Positions 9,081-16,362 of a stretch of DNA of 40,546 nucleotides are shown here, piece after piece (position 1 is the first letter of the stretch; each line of letters opens with the position of its first letter). The stretch covers positions 1 to 40,546 of the forward strand of contig JANSXN010000018.1 of the NCBI GenBank assembly GCA_024742935.1. Direction: 5' to 3'. Both the position numbers and the translations under genes were made by a program. The stretch comes from Flavobacteriaceae bacterium (GTDB lineage: Bacteria > Bacteroidota > Bacteroidia > Flavobacteriales > Flavobacteriaceae). Below the pieces are notes generated by a model, which was not told the origin of the DNA, ran no database searches, and saw nothing but the letters and a program-made list of their open reading frames with translations.

Positions 9081-9425
9081 ATGGATGATTCTCTAAAACT
9101 AACGTTGATTAAAATCCTGCACACGCTCATTTGGGTCTTTTTCAATATGGTTATTTTTTATTTACTGTATGCCGTCCTGGTCAATAAAATTGATCTATGG
9201 GTATGGATATGTCTGGGTCTTATTGTTCTCGAAGGTCTTATTTTACTTATTTTTAAAGCCGTTTGCCCCATCACATTGGTGGCAAGAAAGTATTCAGATT
9301 CTCAAAAGCACAACTTTGATATTTATTTACCCAACCGGCTCGCAAAATACAACAAGCACATCTATACCACTATTGTACTTATTGCCGTTGTGATACTAAT
9401 TTACCGACTGCTTACTAACCCTTAA
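9081..9425 (+). CDS. Small three-helix membrane protein of unknown function
   Basis: Not recognised as a named family. A TTG at 9045 would add 12 residues, but the ATG at 9081 gives a natural start, MDDSLKLTLIK. The 114-aa product has hydrophobic segments at roughly residues 10-33, 38-58 and 92-110, with a conserved-looking polar stretch between the last two (FKAVCPITLVARKYSDS, then FDIYLP). The 3' end lies 3 bp before the GNAT gene, so the two are probably co-transcribed. Similar unnamed proteins seem familiar from flavobacteria, but no function is known to me. Confidence 0.7.
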   Translation: MDDSLKLTLIKILHTLIWVFFNMVIFYLLYAVLVNKIDLWVWICLGLIVLEGLILLIFKAVCPITLVARKYSDSQKHNFDIYLPNRLAKYNKHIYTTIVLIAVVILIYRLLTNP

Positions 9426-9428
9426 TTC

Positions 9429-9878
9429 ATGATTTCAATCCAAAGAACGACCGCAACAAACAACGACTTTGTTGCACTCATCAAACGACTCGACGAGGAT
9501 ATAAAAGTTCGTGATGGTGAGGAACACCTCTTTCATGCTCAGTATAATAAAACAGACCATATCCATCACGTTTTGGTAGCATACAAAAATAAGACAGCTG
9601 TGGGATGTGGTGCCATCAAACACTTTGACGACCAAACTGCAGAAGTAAAGCGAATGTTTGTTTCTCCTCAATGCAGAGGTGAAGGAATTGCTACAAAAAT
9701 CCTTAACGAACTGGAACTTTGGGCACGTGAATTAAACTATAAAAACACCATTCTTGAAACAGGCGTCAAGTATCACGAAGCCCTTGCCCTCTATCAAAAA
9801 CACGGCTACTCCCCCATTCCCAGATATGGTCAATATGAACAGGTGTTAAGCAGCCGTTGCTTTAAAAAAAGCCTTTAA
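9429..9878 (+). CDS. GNAT family N-acetyltransferase
   Basis: A 149-aa acetyl-CoA-dependent acetyltransferase. The core strand AVGCGAIKHF and AEVKRMFVSPQCRGEGIATKIL (motif A, with the R/Q-x-x-G-x-G/A loop as CRGEGIA) are clear, followed by the motif B region ILETGVKYHEALALYQKHGY. Substrate is unknown. It overlaps no neighbour but lies 3 bp after the small membrane protein gene. It is distinct from the second GNAT protein at 13429. Confidence 0.9.
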   Translation: MISIQRTTATNNDFVALIKRLDEDIKVRDGEEHLFHAQYNKTDHIHHVLVAYKNKTAVGCGAIKHFDDQTAEVKRMFVSPQCRGEGIATKILNELELWARELNYKNTILETGVKYHEALALYQKHGYSPIPRYGQYEQVLSSRCFKKSL

Positions 9879-9897
9879 GAGAATTACCTTAATATCC

Positions 9898-9963
9898 CTT
9901 AATGCCTTAATGTTTTCTTATTATTCTTTCTACTGATTTGTTTTAAAACATTAAGAAGTTAAG
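9898..9963 (-). repeat. Palindromic repeat, copy A of the AACATTAAG family
   Basis: Left arm at 9898-9916 contains CTTAATGCCTTAATG and right arm at 9945-9963 contains CATTAAGAAGTTAAG. The arms are complementary with few mismatches around a 28-nt loop. Orientation is opposite to copies B, C and D. It lies 20 bp after the GNAT gene and could act as a weak terminator. Confidence 0.75.
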
Positions 9964-10111
9964 AAAAGTTAAGAGAGCACTCTCAAAATCCTTTGATGTT
10001 TCATACAAGCATGCTGATTTAAAAGAAAAACGCTGATTTTATCTTTCTTATAATTATAAAAATCTTTCAAAATCATTACTTTTATACTATCCAACCAAAA
10101 CAACACAACCA

Positions 10112-10192
10112 ATGAATCCAATTCTAAGAAACATCCTGGCGGTGATTGCAGGCATTCTTATTGGTCGATGGATATTAAAATCAAATCGTTAA
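10112..10192 (+). pseudogene. Probable 26-aa remnant of a small membrane protein gene
   Basis: The ORF reads MNPILRNILAVIAGILIG and then RWILKSNR. The first 18 residues look like the N-terminus of a widespread flavobacterial membrane protein that begins MNPILxNxLAVIAGI and normally runs to about 130-150 aa. Here it ends after the first helix and the rest is absent before DUF1801. This is recalled family knowledge, not a search; it could also be a genuine micropeptide with one transmembrane helix. Confidence 0.4.
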
Positions 10193-10210
10193 TTCTTTAA
10201 ATCATTTTTC

Positions 10211-10633
10211 ATGGCAAAAAACAAGACCCAGCCCACAAACGCAAGTGTTACAGACTTTATCAATGCCGTTGAAAACGAGCAAAAACGCAAAGACAGTTAC
10301 CGGCTTATTGAATTGATGAAAGCCGTTTCTGGTGAAGAACCATATATGTGGGGGCCCTCGATTATAGGTTTTGGCAGTTACCATTACAAATACAAGAGCG
10401 GTCACGAAGGCGATGCACCCATCCTGGGTTTTTCACCCCGCAAAGCCGCCATTTCGTTGTATGCATTTACCGGTCTGGACAAACACAAACACCAGCTTGA
10501 TACTTTAGGGAAATTCAAAATGGGTAAAGCCTGTATCTATGTCAAAAAGCTGGAAGACATTGATGAAAAAACCTTGATTGACGTTATGAAACAAACCATT
10601 TCATTTATTGAAACGACTTATGAGCGGCAATAA
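10211..10633 (+). CDS. DUF1801 domain protein
   Basis: A 140-aa cytoplasmic protein of the YdhG/DUF1801 group. Supporting motifs are SVTDFINAVENEQKR (13-27), GEEPYMWGPSIIGFG and the central ISLYAFTG. The fold is related to the CyaY/YjbR superfamily; biochemical function is unknown. The next gene, an AHSA1/SRPBCC protein, starts after 9 bp. This pairing is common in flavobacteria and suggests one transcript. Confidence 0.85.
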   Translation: MAKNKTQPTNASVTDFINAVENEQKRKDSYRLIELMKAVSGEEPYMWGPSIIGFGSYHYKYKSGHEGDAPILGFSPRKAAISLYAFTGLDKHKHQLDTLGKFKMGKACIYVKKLEDIDEKTLIDVMKQTISFIETTYERQ

Positions 10634-10642
10634 AGCATTTTT

Positions 10643-11080
10643 ATGAAAACACTTGAATATACTGTTACCATCAACGCCGCACCTCAAAAAGTGTGGCATT
10701 GTATGTGGGAGCCTGAACATTACAAAACCTGGATAAGCCCTTTTGGGGAAGGAAGTCATTACAAAACAACCCACTTTGCCAAAGGTGCTAAAATACACTT
10801 TCTCACGCCCCAAGGTGAAGGAGTGCACTGCAAACTAGCCGAAGTGGACGAACCCCGCTTAGTGGTACTAGAATACCTGAGTGCCATAAAAGATTTTAAA
10901 GAAACCCCCTTTGCTCCCGACTATGACTGGACCGGCGCACGTGAACGTTATGCCCTGCATACTACCGAACAAGGCACCAGAGTCACCGTTCAAATAGACA
11001 CAGACCCCATCCACATTGATTTTATGAATTCAAGCTTTCCAAAAGCATTGCAATTGCTCAAGCAACTTGCAGAGGTTTGA
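10643..11080 (+). CDS. SRPBCC / AHSA1-like ligand-binding protein
   Basis: A 145-aa START-like (Bet v1) helix-grip domain. It starts MKTLEYTVTINAAPQKVWHCMWEPEHYKTW, listed in part, which is the classic first strand, helix and tryptophan-rich turn of the AHSA1 group; FGEGSHYKTTHFAKGAKIHF and TRVTVQIDTD follow. Members bind hydrophobic ligands or Hsp90 partners; the ligand here is unknown. It follows the DUF1801 gene by 9 bp. Its stop runs into a GAAGTTA tandem repeat. Confidence 0.85.
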   Translation: MKTLEYTVTINAAPQKVWHCMWEPEHYKTWISPFGEGSHYKTTHFAKGAKIHFLTPQGEGVHCKLAEVDEPRLVVLEYLSAIKDFKETPFAPDYDWTGARERYALHTTEQGTRVTVQIDTDPIHIDFMNSSFPKALQLLKQLAEV

Positions 11081-11124
11081 AGTTAGAAGTACGAAGTTAG
11101 AAGTTAGAAGTTAGAAGTTAGAAG
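11079..11124. repeat. GAAGTTA short tandem repeat
   Basis: About six copies of GAAGTTA, the second one altered (GAAGTAC), beginning at the stop codon of the SRPBCC gene. Likely replication-slippage product; no coding role. Confidence 0.8.
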
Positions 11125-11385
11125 GGCTAACTCCAAAAAATAAAAATAAGATTACAATATCTAAGGCCCTGGAAAAAAAGTGCTCAGTGAACAGTACCAG
11201 CCTGTCCGCCGAAGGCTGATGTGCAGTTTAAGTATGACAAAAACGAGTCTAATATCCATCGGCCGCCAAAGGCTTGTCACTTACGCTTCATAGCTTCAGC
11301 GACGGAGCGCCGACGGCGATGCTAAAATCTAACGTCTAAAATCTAAAAATGCGGATTCCCGTAAAAAACCCAAAACACAATCTTT

Positions 11386-11393
11386 TATCTTTG
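11386..11393 (+). promoter_or_regulatory. Candidate -7 box upstream of the cassette array
   Basis: TATCTTTG fits TAnnTTTG. It lies 225 bp before the S-4TM gene and no -33 element is obvious. It could drive the cassettes from outside, like an integron Pc promoter, but this is only inference. Confidence 0.3.
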
Positions 11394-11477
11394 TTATTAA
11401 CAGTATTTAACAAATTGTGATCTATTTGTTTCAACCTCCCTAATTTTAATGAAGGAGGTATTCTCCCCGGTTTAGTT

Positions 11478-11600
11478 AAAACATGTTGTATATACGTCTT
11501 ATAGGTTGTATATCAACAATAAATCAAACAAAACAGTAACTTAGAAATGCGATATATCAACAATAAGTTGTAGTTTTATATTGTATATACTAATGTTAGC
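11478..11600 (+). repeat. Degenerate attC-like palindrome, site 1
   Basis: The right end (about 11577-11600) reads TATTGTATATACTAATGTTAGC, given in part, and is the reverse complement in outline of the left arm of site 2 (13264 onward). A weak left arm with TTGTATATACG lies at about 11488-11498 but lacks the GCTAAC end. The site bounds the defence cassette on its 5' side. Confidence 0.5.
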
Positions 11601-11618
11601 ACCAATTAGAACTGAACT

Positions 11619-12485
11619 ATGAACAACATAACAACTGAACAAAATAATCCCAGCCTAATTGAGCTACTAAAGGCACAAAGGATTGCTTATAGCCAATGTA
11701 AAAGATTTCAGTTTTTTGATGTCATTAGTATTCTAATAGCTATAACATTTCCTTTGATTGCTTTGATTAAACCTGAATATCAAAATCCTATAAACGCTTT
11801 TGGAGTTTTATGGACTGTTGCTTACTTATTAACCGAATTATACAGAAAGAGTAAAACAACCCAAGGAGCAACAATTCAAGAACAATTCGACACAGAATTA
11901 TACGGACTATCTTGGAATAATATACTATGTAAAAGCAAAGTTAATGTTGATACAATTCAGGAACTATCTTCCAAATACAAAAAAAATGACTTGCAAAACT
12001 GGTACTCTACAAAAATTGATAATTCTCTACCAAGAGAAATTGCGATTATACTTTGCCAAAGAATCAACTTTTCTTGGGAGATTAATCAGCGTAAGAAATT
12101 TGTTGGTTTTCTTTCGGTGATTACAGCAGTTTATTATCTTATTTACATTGTAATCGGATTTACTCAAAACATTGGGTTTTTCGACTTATTAATTCTGCTT
12201 TCACCATCTATTCCATTTCTTGTTTTTAGTGTTCAAAATATATTATCACTCAGAAGCCATATAAAATCTAAAAACGAAACTTTGAACTTTATAGATGCGG
12301 AATTAGAAAATTACAAAGCTAATAGAAGCATTCCTTCCTCGGAAAATTTAAGACAAATTCAAGATACGATATTTACAGAGCGTACAGTTCCTGAAAAAGT
12401 TCCTGATTGGTTTTATCGTCTCAACAAGACAACTAACGAAAAATTCATTGATAACCTTATTGTAAAAATTCAGAGCAACTTCTAA
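11619..12485 (+). CDS. S-4TM family membrane effector of a CBASS-like system
   Basis: A 288-aa protein with four hydrophobic segments in two pairs: about residues 33-50, 60-76, 161-182 and 187-208. The pairs are separated by a polar domain (about 77-155), and the C-terminus is soluble (about 215-288). The architecture and the RKF(V)GFLSVITA helix start match the S-4TM family, predicted pore-forming effectors that accompany SMODS/CD-NTase enzymes. In CBASS, the nucleotide second messenger would trigger membrane damage and stop phage spread. It lies 2 bp upstream of the CD-NTase gene. The region is more AT-rich than its neighbours and is flanked by attC-like palindromes, suggesting transfer. 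The family call is from recall of architecture. Confidence 0.75.
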   Translation: MNNITTEQNNPSLIELLKAQRIAYSQCKRFQFFDVISILIAITFPLIALIKPEYQNPINAFGVLWTVAYLLTELYRKSKTTQGATIQEQFDTELYGLSWNNILCKSKVNVDTIQELSSKYKKNDLQNWYSTKIDNSLPREIAIILCQRINFSWEINQRKKFVGFLSVITAVYYLIYIVIGFTQNIGFFDLLILLSPSIPFLVFSVQNILSLRSHIKSKNETLNFIDAELENYKANRSIPSSENLRQIQDTIFTERTVPEKVPDWFYRLNKTTNEKFIDNLIVKIQSNF

Positions 12486-12487
12486 AA

Positions 12488-13258
12488 ATGTCAGTACTAA
12501 CAGATCTTCAAGATACCGTAAGCGCAATTAAAATTGCAGAATGGGAAAGAACCTCAATTGATACTTCTATAAATACATTATCAAGAAAACTTGGTAATCA
12601 TTTTAATAATTTAAACTCAAAATTTGTTTTTGGCTCGTACGACAGACGTACAATTTTAAGAAGAAGTAAAGACCCTAATTCTGATGTTGATTATATGGTC
12701 GTATTTAGCGATGGTGCAAATTATCGCCCTCAAACTTTAATGACACGATTGAAAACATTTGCCGAGGCAAATTATTCAAGAAATGATATTAAACAATCGT
12801 CACCAACAATTGTGATTGAAATGAGTTCCATAAAATTTGAGTTAGCACCTGCTTATGTGAGTTGGGGCACATATTATATACCAGCACCAGCAAGTTCCTA
12901 TACTGATTGGATTTCTACAAATCCAAGCGGAATGAAAACTGAATTAGACACAAAACACAGACTCAATAACTACGTCATAAAAGACTTAATTCAACTTCTT
13001 AAATACTGGAATGTAAAAAATGGTAAAGTTTATTCGTCTTACGAAATCGAAAGATATGTTTTAGACAAATGGTTTTTTTCTTGCACCAATCTTAAGGAAT
13101 ATTTTTATAACGCAGTTGAGGGGTTATCGACTTATGGTAAATCAATATATAACACGTCAAAAGTAAATAGACTCAAAGGAGTTATTGCTGCAGCGAAAAG
13201 ATATGAACTAAATGGAATGCCTGTTTCAGCCGAAGTTGAAATTAAAAAAGAAATATAA
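12488..13258 (+). CDS. CD-NTase (SMODS-type cyclic-oligonucleotide synthase), CBASS-like
   Basis: A 256-aa nucleotidyltransferase. The polymerase-beta core is clear: FGSYDRRT (Gly49-Ser50) followed by DPNSDVDYMVVF, giving metal ligands Asp66 and Asp68. The third acidic residue is probably Glu118 in IKFELAPAY rather than the common Asp. The helical C-terminal half (DLIQLLKYWN) fits the nucleotidyltransferase substrate-binding domain. Such enzymes make cyclic di- or trinucleotides on phage infection to activate the linked effector. No Cap2/Cap3 or HORMA/TRIP13 genes are present, so this would be a minimal two-gene type I system. The stop is 5 bp before attC-like site 2. Product identity cannot be read from sequence. 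Confidence 0.82.
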   Translation: MSVLTDLQDTVSAIKIAEWERTSIDTSINTLSRKLGNHFNNLNSKFVFGSYDRRTILRRSKDPNSDVDYMVVFSDGANYRPQTLMTRLKTFAEANYSRNDIKQSSPTIVIEMSSIKFELAPAYVSWGTYYIPAPASSYTDWISTNPSGMKTELDTKHRLNNYVIKDLIQLLKYWNVKNGKVYSSYEIERYVLDKWFFSCTNLKEYFYNAVEGLSTYGKSIYNTSKVNRLKGVIAAAKRYELNGMPVSAEVEIKKEI

Positions 13259-13263
13259 CTGGT

Positions 13264-13393
13264 GCTAACAACGTATATAAAAAATAGCGGTTTAGTTACT
13301 TAAATGAAAGATAAATAATAAAATAAAGGTCAGTTATAAACCGAAAAGTTAGTGCTTAAAAATCCGCTACTTTTCATATACAAGACCGTTAGC
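13264..13393 (+). repeat. attC-like imperfect palindrome, site 2
   Basis: A 130-nt element bounded by GCTAAC (13264-13269) and GTTAGC (13388-13393). Its left arm (13264-13290) and right arm (13364-13393) are complementary except for a few bases; both hold the GTATAT and TAGCGG/CCGCTA blocks. Unpaired extra bases in one arm resemble the bulged bases of integron attC sites. It fills the gap between the CD-NTase and GNAT genes and matches site 3 closely over its left arm and its inner CCGAAA(A)GTTA block. Confidence 0.8.
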
Positions 13394-13428
13394 AGCAAGG
13401 CGAACAGACAAAATCGAAAAAAATAAGT

Positions 13429-13965
13429 ATGGCAAAAACATCAAATGTTGAAGTAAGATATGCTCAAGTTCCTGGCGACGTTGAGAGTATTAAAAAATTA
13501 TGGTTGGACTATTTGGTTTGGGGTAACGACAAAATGGAAGAACTTTATGGTGTACATCCCCATAATCCAAAAGAAGCGGTTGAACAGGACATTCAACAAA
13601 TAAGTAAATTTCAGCCGCCATACGGCCAACTAATAATAGCTGTTTATGAAGGTAAAATCTGTGGACTTGGAAGCTTAAAAAGCATCAATTCCGAAATTGG
13701 TGAAATAAAACGGATGTTTGTTGACCCAACTTTCAGAAGAATCGGAGCTGGACGAGCTATACTTAAAGGACTTTTAGCTGAATCAAAAAAAGCAGGTTAC
13801 AAAAAGGTTCGACTTGACAGTCCAAAGTTTATGGAAGCAGCTCACTCGTTATATAGAAGTTTTGGATTTCGCGACATAGAACCATATCCAGAAATGGAAA
13901 TCCCAGCAGAATTTAAGGACTATTTGTTGTTTATGGAATTAGATTTAACAGCCGACAATAAATAG
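13429..13965 (+). CDS. GNAT family N-acetyltransferase in second cassette
   Basis: A 178-aa acetyltransferase. The acetyl-CoA loop is FRRIGAGRA (about residues 102-110) in IKRMFVDPTFRRIGAG, and RLDSPKFMEAAHSLYRSFGF gives the motif B region. The extended N-terminus (VESIKKLWLDYLVWGND) fits GNAT proteins close to small-molecule acetylases. Substrate unknown. It sits alone between attC-like sites 2 and 3, as a single-gene cassette. It is not closely similar to the GNAT protein at 9429 beyond motif A. Confidence 0.9.
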   Translation: MAKTSNVEVRYAQVPGDVESIKKLWLDYLVWGNDKMEELYGVHPHNPKEAVEQDIQQISKFQPPYGQLIIAVYEGKICGLGSLKSINSEIGEIKRMFVDPTFRRIGAGRAILKGLLAESKKAGYKKVRLDSPKFMEAAHSLYRSFGFRDIEPYPEMEIPAEFKDYLLFMELDLTADNK

Positions 13966-13983
13966 ACAATGAAAAGCCCAGCA

Positions 13984-14088
13984 GCTAACAATGTATATAA
14001 AAAATAGGCGGAATAGCAATAAAATCAATGGTTTTGGCCCGTATCAAACTTTGTGCTTAACCGAAAGTTATGTGTTTAGTAATCCTCC
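13984..14088 (+). repeat. attC-like palindrome, site 3 (right end lost)
   Basis: The left arm at 13984-14011 repeats the left arm of site 2 almost base for base (GCTAACAATGTATAT then AAAAAATAGGCGG). The inner right part at 14061-14088 (CCGAAAGTTATGTG then AATCCTCC) matches site 2 positions 13341-13367. The terminal GTTAGC is absent; a GC-rich block containing a CCCGATACCTATCGGG hairpin (14101-14116) follows instead. Confidence 0.75.
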
Positions 14089-14100
14089 TCGCTGACGCGT

Positions 14101-14116
14101 CCCGATACCTATCGGG
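14101..14116. repeat. Perfect 7-bp hairpin CCCGATACCTATCGGG
   Basis: Stem CCCGATA / TATCGGG with a 2-nt centre, inside a short GC-rich insert that ends the cassette array. No T-run follows, so it is probably a repeat rather than a terminator. Confidence 0.6.
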
Positions 14117-14166
14117 GACATCGCGTGGTATAAAGTAACACACTCAAACAATGGGCTCAATACATA

Positions 14167-14208
14167 AAAAACCACTCAAGAAGTCAAAGTGATTCCTGAG
14201 TGGTTTTT
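14167..14208. terminator. Bidirectional rho-independent terminator
   Basis: Perfect 12-bp arms AAAAACCACTCA (14167-14178) and TGAGTGGTTTTT (14197-14208) around an 18-nt loop. A/T runs flank both sides. It lies 22 bp after the stop of the minus-strand DUF885 gene and also faces the end of the cassette array. Confidence 0.85.
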
Positions 14209-14230
14209 AGTTTTGTTGGTATAGCGGTTT

Positions 14231-16075
14231 CTAAGTCGTGCTTTTTTGAGAATCAATCCATTGATTGACTCTTCTTTCCAAGATTTCGAGTGGCATCGCA
14301 CCACCTCCTAAAACCGTATCGTGAAACCCTTTGATGTCAAAAGCATCACCCAGTTCAGCTTCTGCTTTTTGACGCAGTTCCTGTATTTTAATCATCCCAA
14401 TTTTATAAGCCGTTGCTTGACCCGGCATCACCATATAACGCTGTACTTCTGCTTTGATAGCACCCGGCGCAATGGACGAATTTTCAGAGAAATAAGCAAT
14501 CGCCTCGACTTCTGTCCATCCTTTTGAATGCAGGCCGGTGTCAACCACAAGCCTGATGGCTCTCCAAATTTCATTAACCAGGCGACCAAAATCATAATAG
14601 GGATTTTCATAACCACCCATTTCTTTAGCCAGTATTTCAGAATACAATGCCCAGCCCTCAACATAGGATGTATATCTGCCTCTTTTTCTAAACTCAGGAA
14701 CAGATTCCAATTCCTGCGCGATGGATATCTGCATGTGGTGTCCGGGATTGCCTTCGTGATATGCCACACCTTCCATAGTGGTTTTTGGCATTGCATTCAT
14801 GTCAGACAAGTGAGCATAGTAAATCCCAGACCTGGAACCATCGGGTGTGCCCGGAAAATAATGTTGAGGTGCTCCATCCTGCTCTCTGAAAGACTCCACT
14901 CTTTTTACAACCAAATCTGCTTTGGGCAATATTCCAAAATAGTCAGGTAGTTTTTTTGTCAATTCGTCAAGATATTTTGTGGATTCATCGAGATAGCCCT
15001 GTCTGCCTTCATCAGTATTAGGGAAGAAAAATTGTTCATCGGTATTTACAAATTTAAAAAACTCCTGTAAGCTTCCTTCAAAGCCTACTTTGTTTTTGAT
15101 TGCCATCATTTCTTCCTGAATGCGTGCAACTTCTTCTAAACCAATATTGTGAACCTCATCTGCAGTAAGATTTGTAGTTGTCGAAGTTTTTAATCTGTAG
15201 TTATAATAAGCTTCTCCATTGGGGTGTCTGCTCACTCCTGTGGGTGCTTCTTCAGCATTGGGCATTTCGGCTTCAAGCCAACTTATTATTGATTCGTAAG
15301 CAGGCTTAAAGTATTGTGTCATGGCTTCTTCAGCATTTGACCTCATTGTTATTGCTTCGGTTTCGTCGATATCTCCCATTACTACGAGTTGGTCAATTTT
15401 CATATTCATATCGGCCCATAAAGCGGCATCTTTTTCTGATTTGGTAAAGGGTTTTCCGTTTAAAAGGTCTTTGCATTGAATAAGGACTCTCTCAAAAGTA
15501 AATTTAGGCGGAATAATTCCTTTTTCTGCCTGAAGCTTTGCCCGATCCAGTAAATCATTAATTGCATTTTTTGAAGCTCTTATTCTAGTGATATATGCTT
15601 TCATATCTGAAACACTATCTACTTTGTGAAAGTTAATCATAAAGCTGGGAAACTGGGTGTGCATTCCCATCATTTGATGAAAAACATAATCCATATTTTT
15701 AAACTCCAAGCCCTCTTTCATTTGTTGGTATTCATACATCCATAAGTCATAAGAAATTTGATCTTCAGGACTTAATGACTCATAATCAAATGTTTCTTCA
15801 AGTTCTTTGACCGAAGTTTCAGTCCACTGAAATAATTCTTCCTCTGCTTTGAGGCTCATATCATCCAGTTGATCATAGCGGTCTTTTCTACCCAGCATCG
15901 TGAGTTGCAAGGGACTTTTTTGAAGTTTTTCTTCATATTTGGTATCAAACCATTCATTCAATTCTTTGGATTGGTCTGCGGTTACTTCCTTTTCTTCTGT
16001 GGAGGATTTGCATCCGACAAATAACAATGGTACCATTAAAAAGGGTAATGCCAATAGTGTAAAAAGTTTTTTCAT
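14231..16075 (-). CDS. DUF885 family lipoprotein (putative zinc metallopeptidase)
   Basis: A 614-aa exported lipoprotein. The N-terminus is KK, a hydrophobic core and the lipobox LFVGC (Cys22), so it is lipid-anchored, probably in the outer membrane. The body is DUF885: YHEGNPGHHMQIS contains the HExxxGHH metal-binding motif of this family, and SYVEGWALYSE supplies the downstream Glu. RYMVMPGQATAYKIGMIKI is the other conserved block. Peptidase activity is predicted for the family but rarely shown. It is monocistronic, with a strong terminator just downstream. Confidence 0.88.
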   Translation of the reverse strand: MKKLFTLLALPFLMVPLLFVGCKSSTEEKEVTADQSKELNEWFDTKYEEKLQKSPLQLTMLGRKDRYDQLDDMSLKAEEELFQWTETSVKELEETFDYESLSPEDQISYDLWMYEYQQMKEGLEFKNMDYVFHQMMGMHTQFPSFMINFHKVDSVSDMKAYITRIRASKNAINDLLDRAKLQAEKGIIPPKFTFERVLIQCKDLLNGKPFTKSEKDAALWADMNMKIDQLVVMGDIDETEAITMRSNAEEAMTQYFKPAYESIISWLEAEMPNAEEAPTGVSRHPNGEAYYNYRLKTSTTTNLTADEVHNIGLEEVARIQEEMMAIKNKVGFEGSLQEFFKFVNTDEQFFFPNTDEGRQGYLDESTKYLDELTKKLPDYFGILPKADLVVKRVESFREQDGAPQHYFPGTPDGSRSGIYYAHLSDMNAMPKTTMEGVAYHEGNPGHHMQISIAQELESVPEFRKRGRYTSYVEGWALYSEILAKEMGGYENPYYDFGRLVNEIWRAIRLVVDTGLHSKGWTEVEAIAYFSENSSIAPGAIKAEVQRYMVMPGQATAYKIGMIKIQELRQKAEAELGDAFDIKGFHDTVLGGGAMPLEILERRVNQWIDSQKSTT

Positions 16076-16186
16076 GGAAATATGATTTTGGTTAGTTTTT
16101 CAAAGTGGCATAAAGGTAAGAATAAATATTATATCAATTGAATCCGTTATAAATTGACGTAGGATTACAGGACATAGGACGCTTGC

Positions 16187-16200
16187 CCGCCAAAGGCTGG
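16187..16200. repeat. CCGCCAAAGGCTGG intergenic GC element
   Basis: Third copy of a short GC-rich element also seen at 11206-11218 and 11263-11276, in otherwise AT-rich non-coding DNA. Confidence 0.5.
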
Positions 16201-16362
16201 TAGGACTGAAATTTCAAAGAATTTGGGCAGTTGCAGTGGACAGAAATAGTAGTAAGATTTAGTGGCCAAATTAGTAAGTTTTAAGACTCTAATTAATAAA
16301 AAACACCACTTTATTTGTCTTATGTCGTAAGTCTTGAAGTCTTAAGTCTCGCATCTAATAAC

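Larger units (their letters stand above)
9879..10210. other. Non-coding region with palindrome and gene relic (332 bp)
   Basis: Contains palindrome copy A (9898-9963) and a 26-codon ORF at 10112-10192. Nothing else is recognisable. Confidence 0.6.
11081..11618. other. Non-coding region ahead of the defence cassette (538 bp)
   Basis: In order: the GAAGTTA tandem repeat, two GC-rich CCGCC(A/G)AAGGCT elements (11206-11218 and 11263-11276), a TATCTTTG box at 11386-11393, an AT-rich stretch with repeated TTGTATAT motifs, and a half palindrome ending GTTAGC at 11595-11600. No gene was found. Confidence 0.7.

Noticed and set aside
11079-11124. CRISPR array
   Set aside because: The unit is 7 bp and contiguous, with no spacers.
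11481-11600. Integron integrase or attI site
   Set aside because: No tyrosine recombinase gene lies in the window, so an attI claim cannot be supported; only a degenerate half-site is visible.
14101-14116. Terminator of the GNAT cassette
   Set aside because: No T-run follows; the strong terminator is at 14167-14208.
14428-14950. ORFs of 122 and 140 aa over the DUF885 gene
   Set aside because: Both are overlapping frames of a gene with clear motifs; neither has family features.
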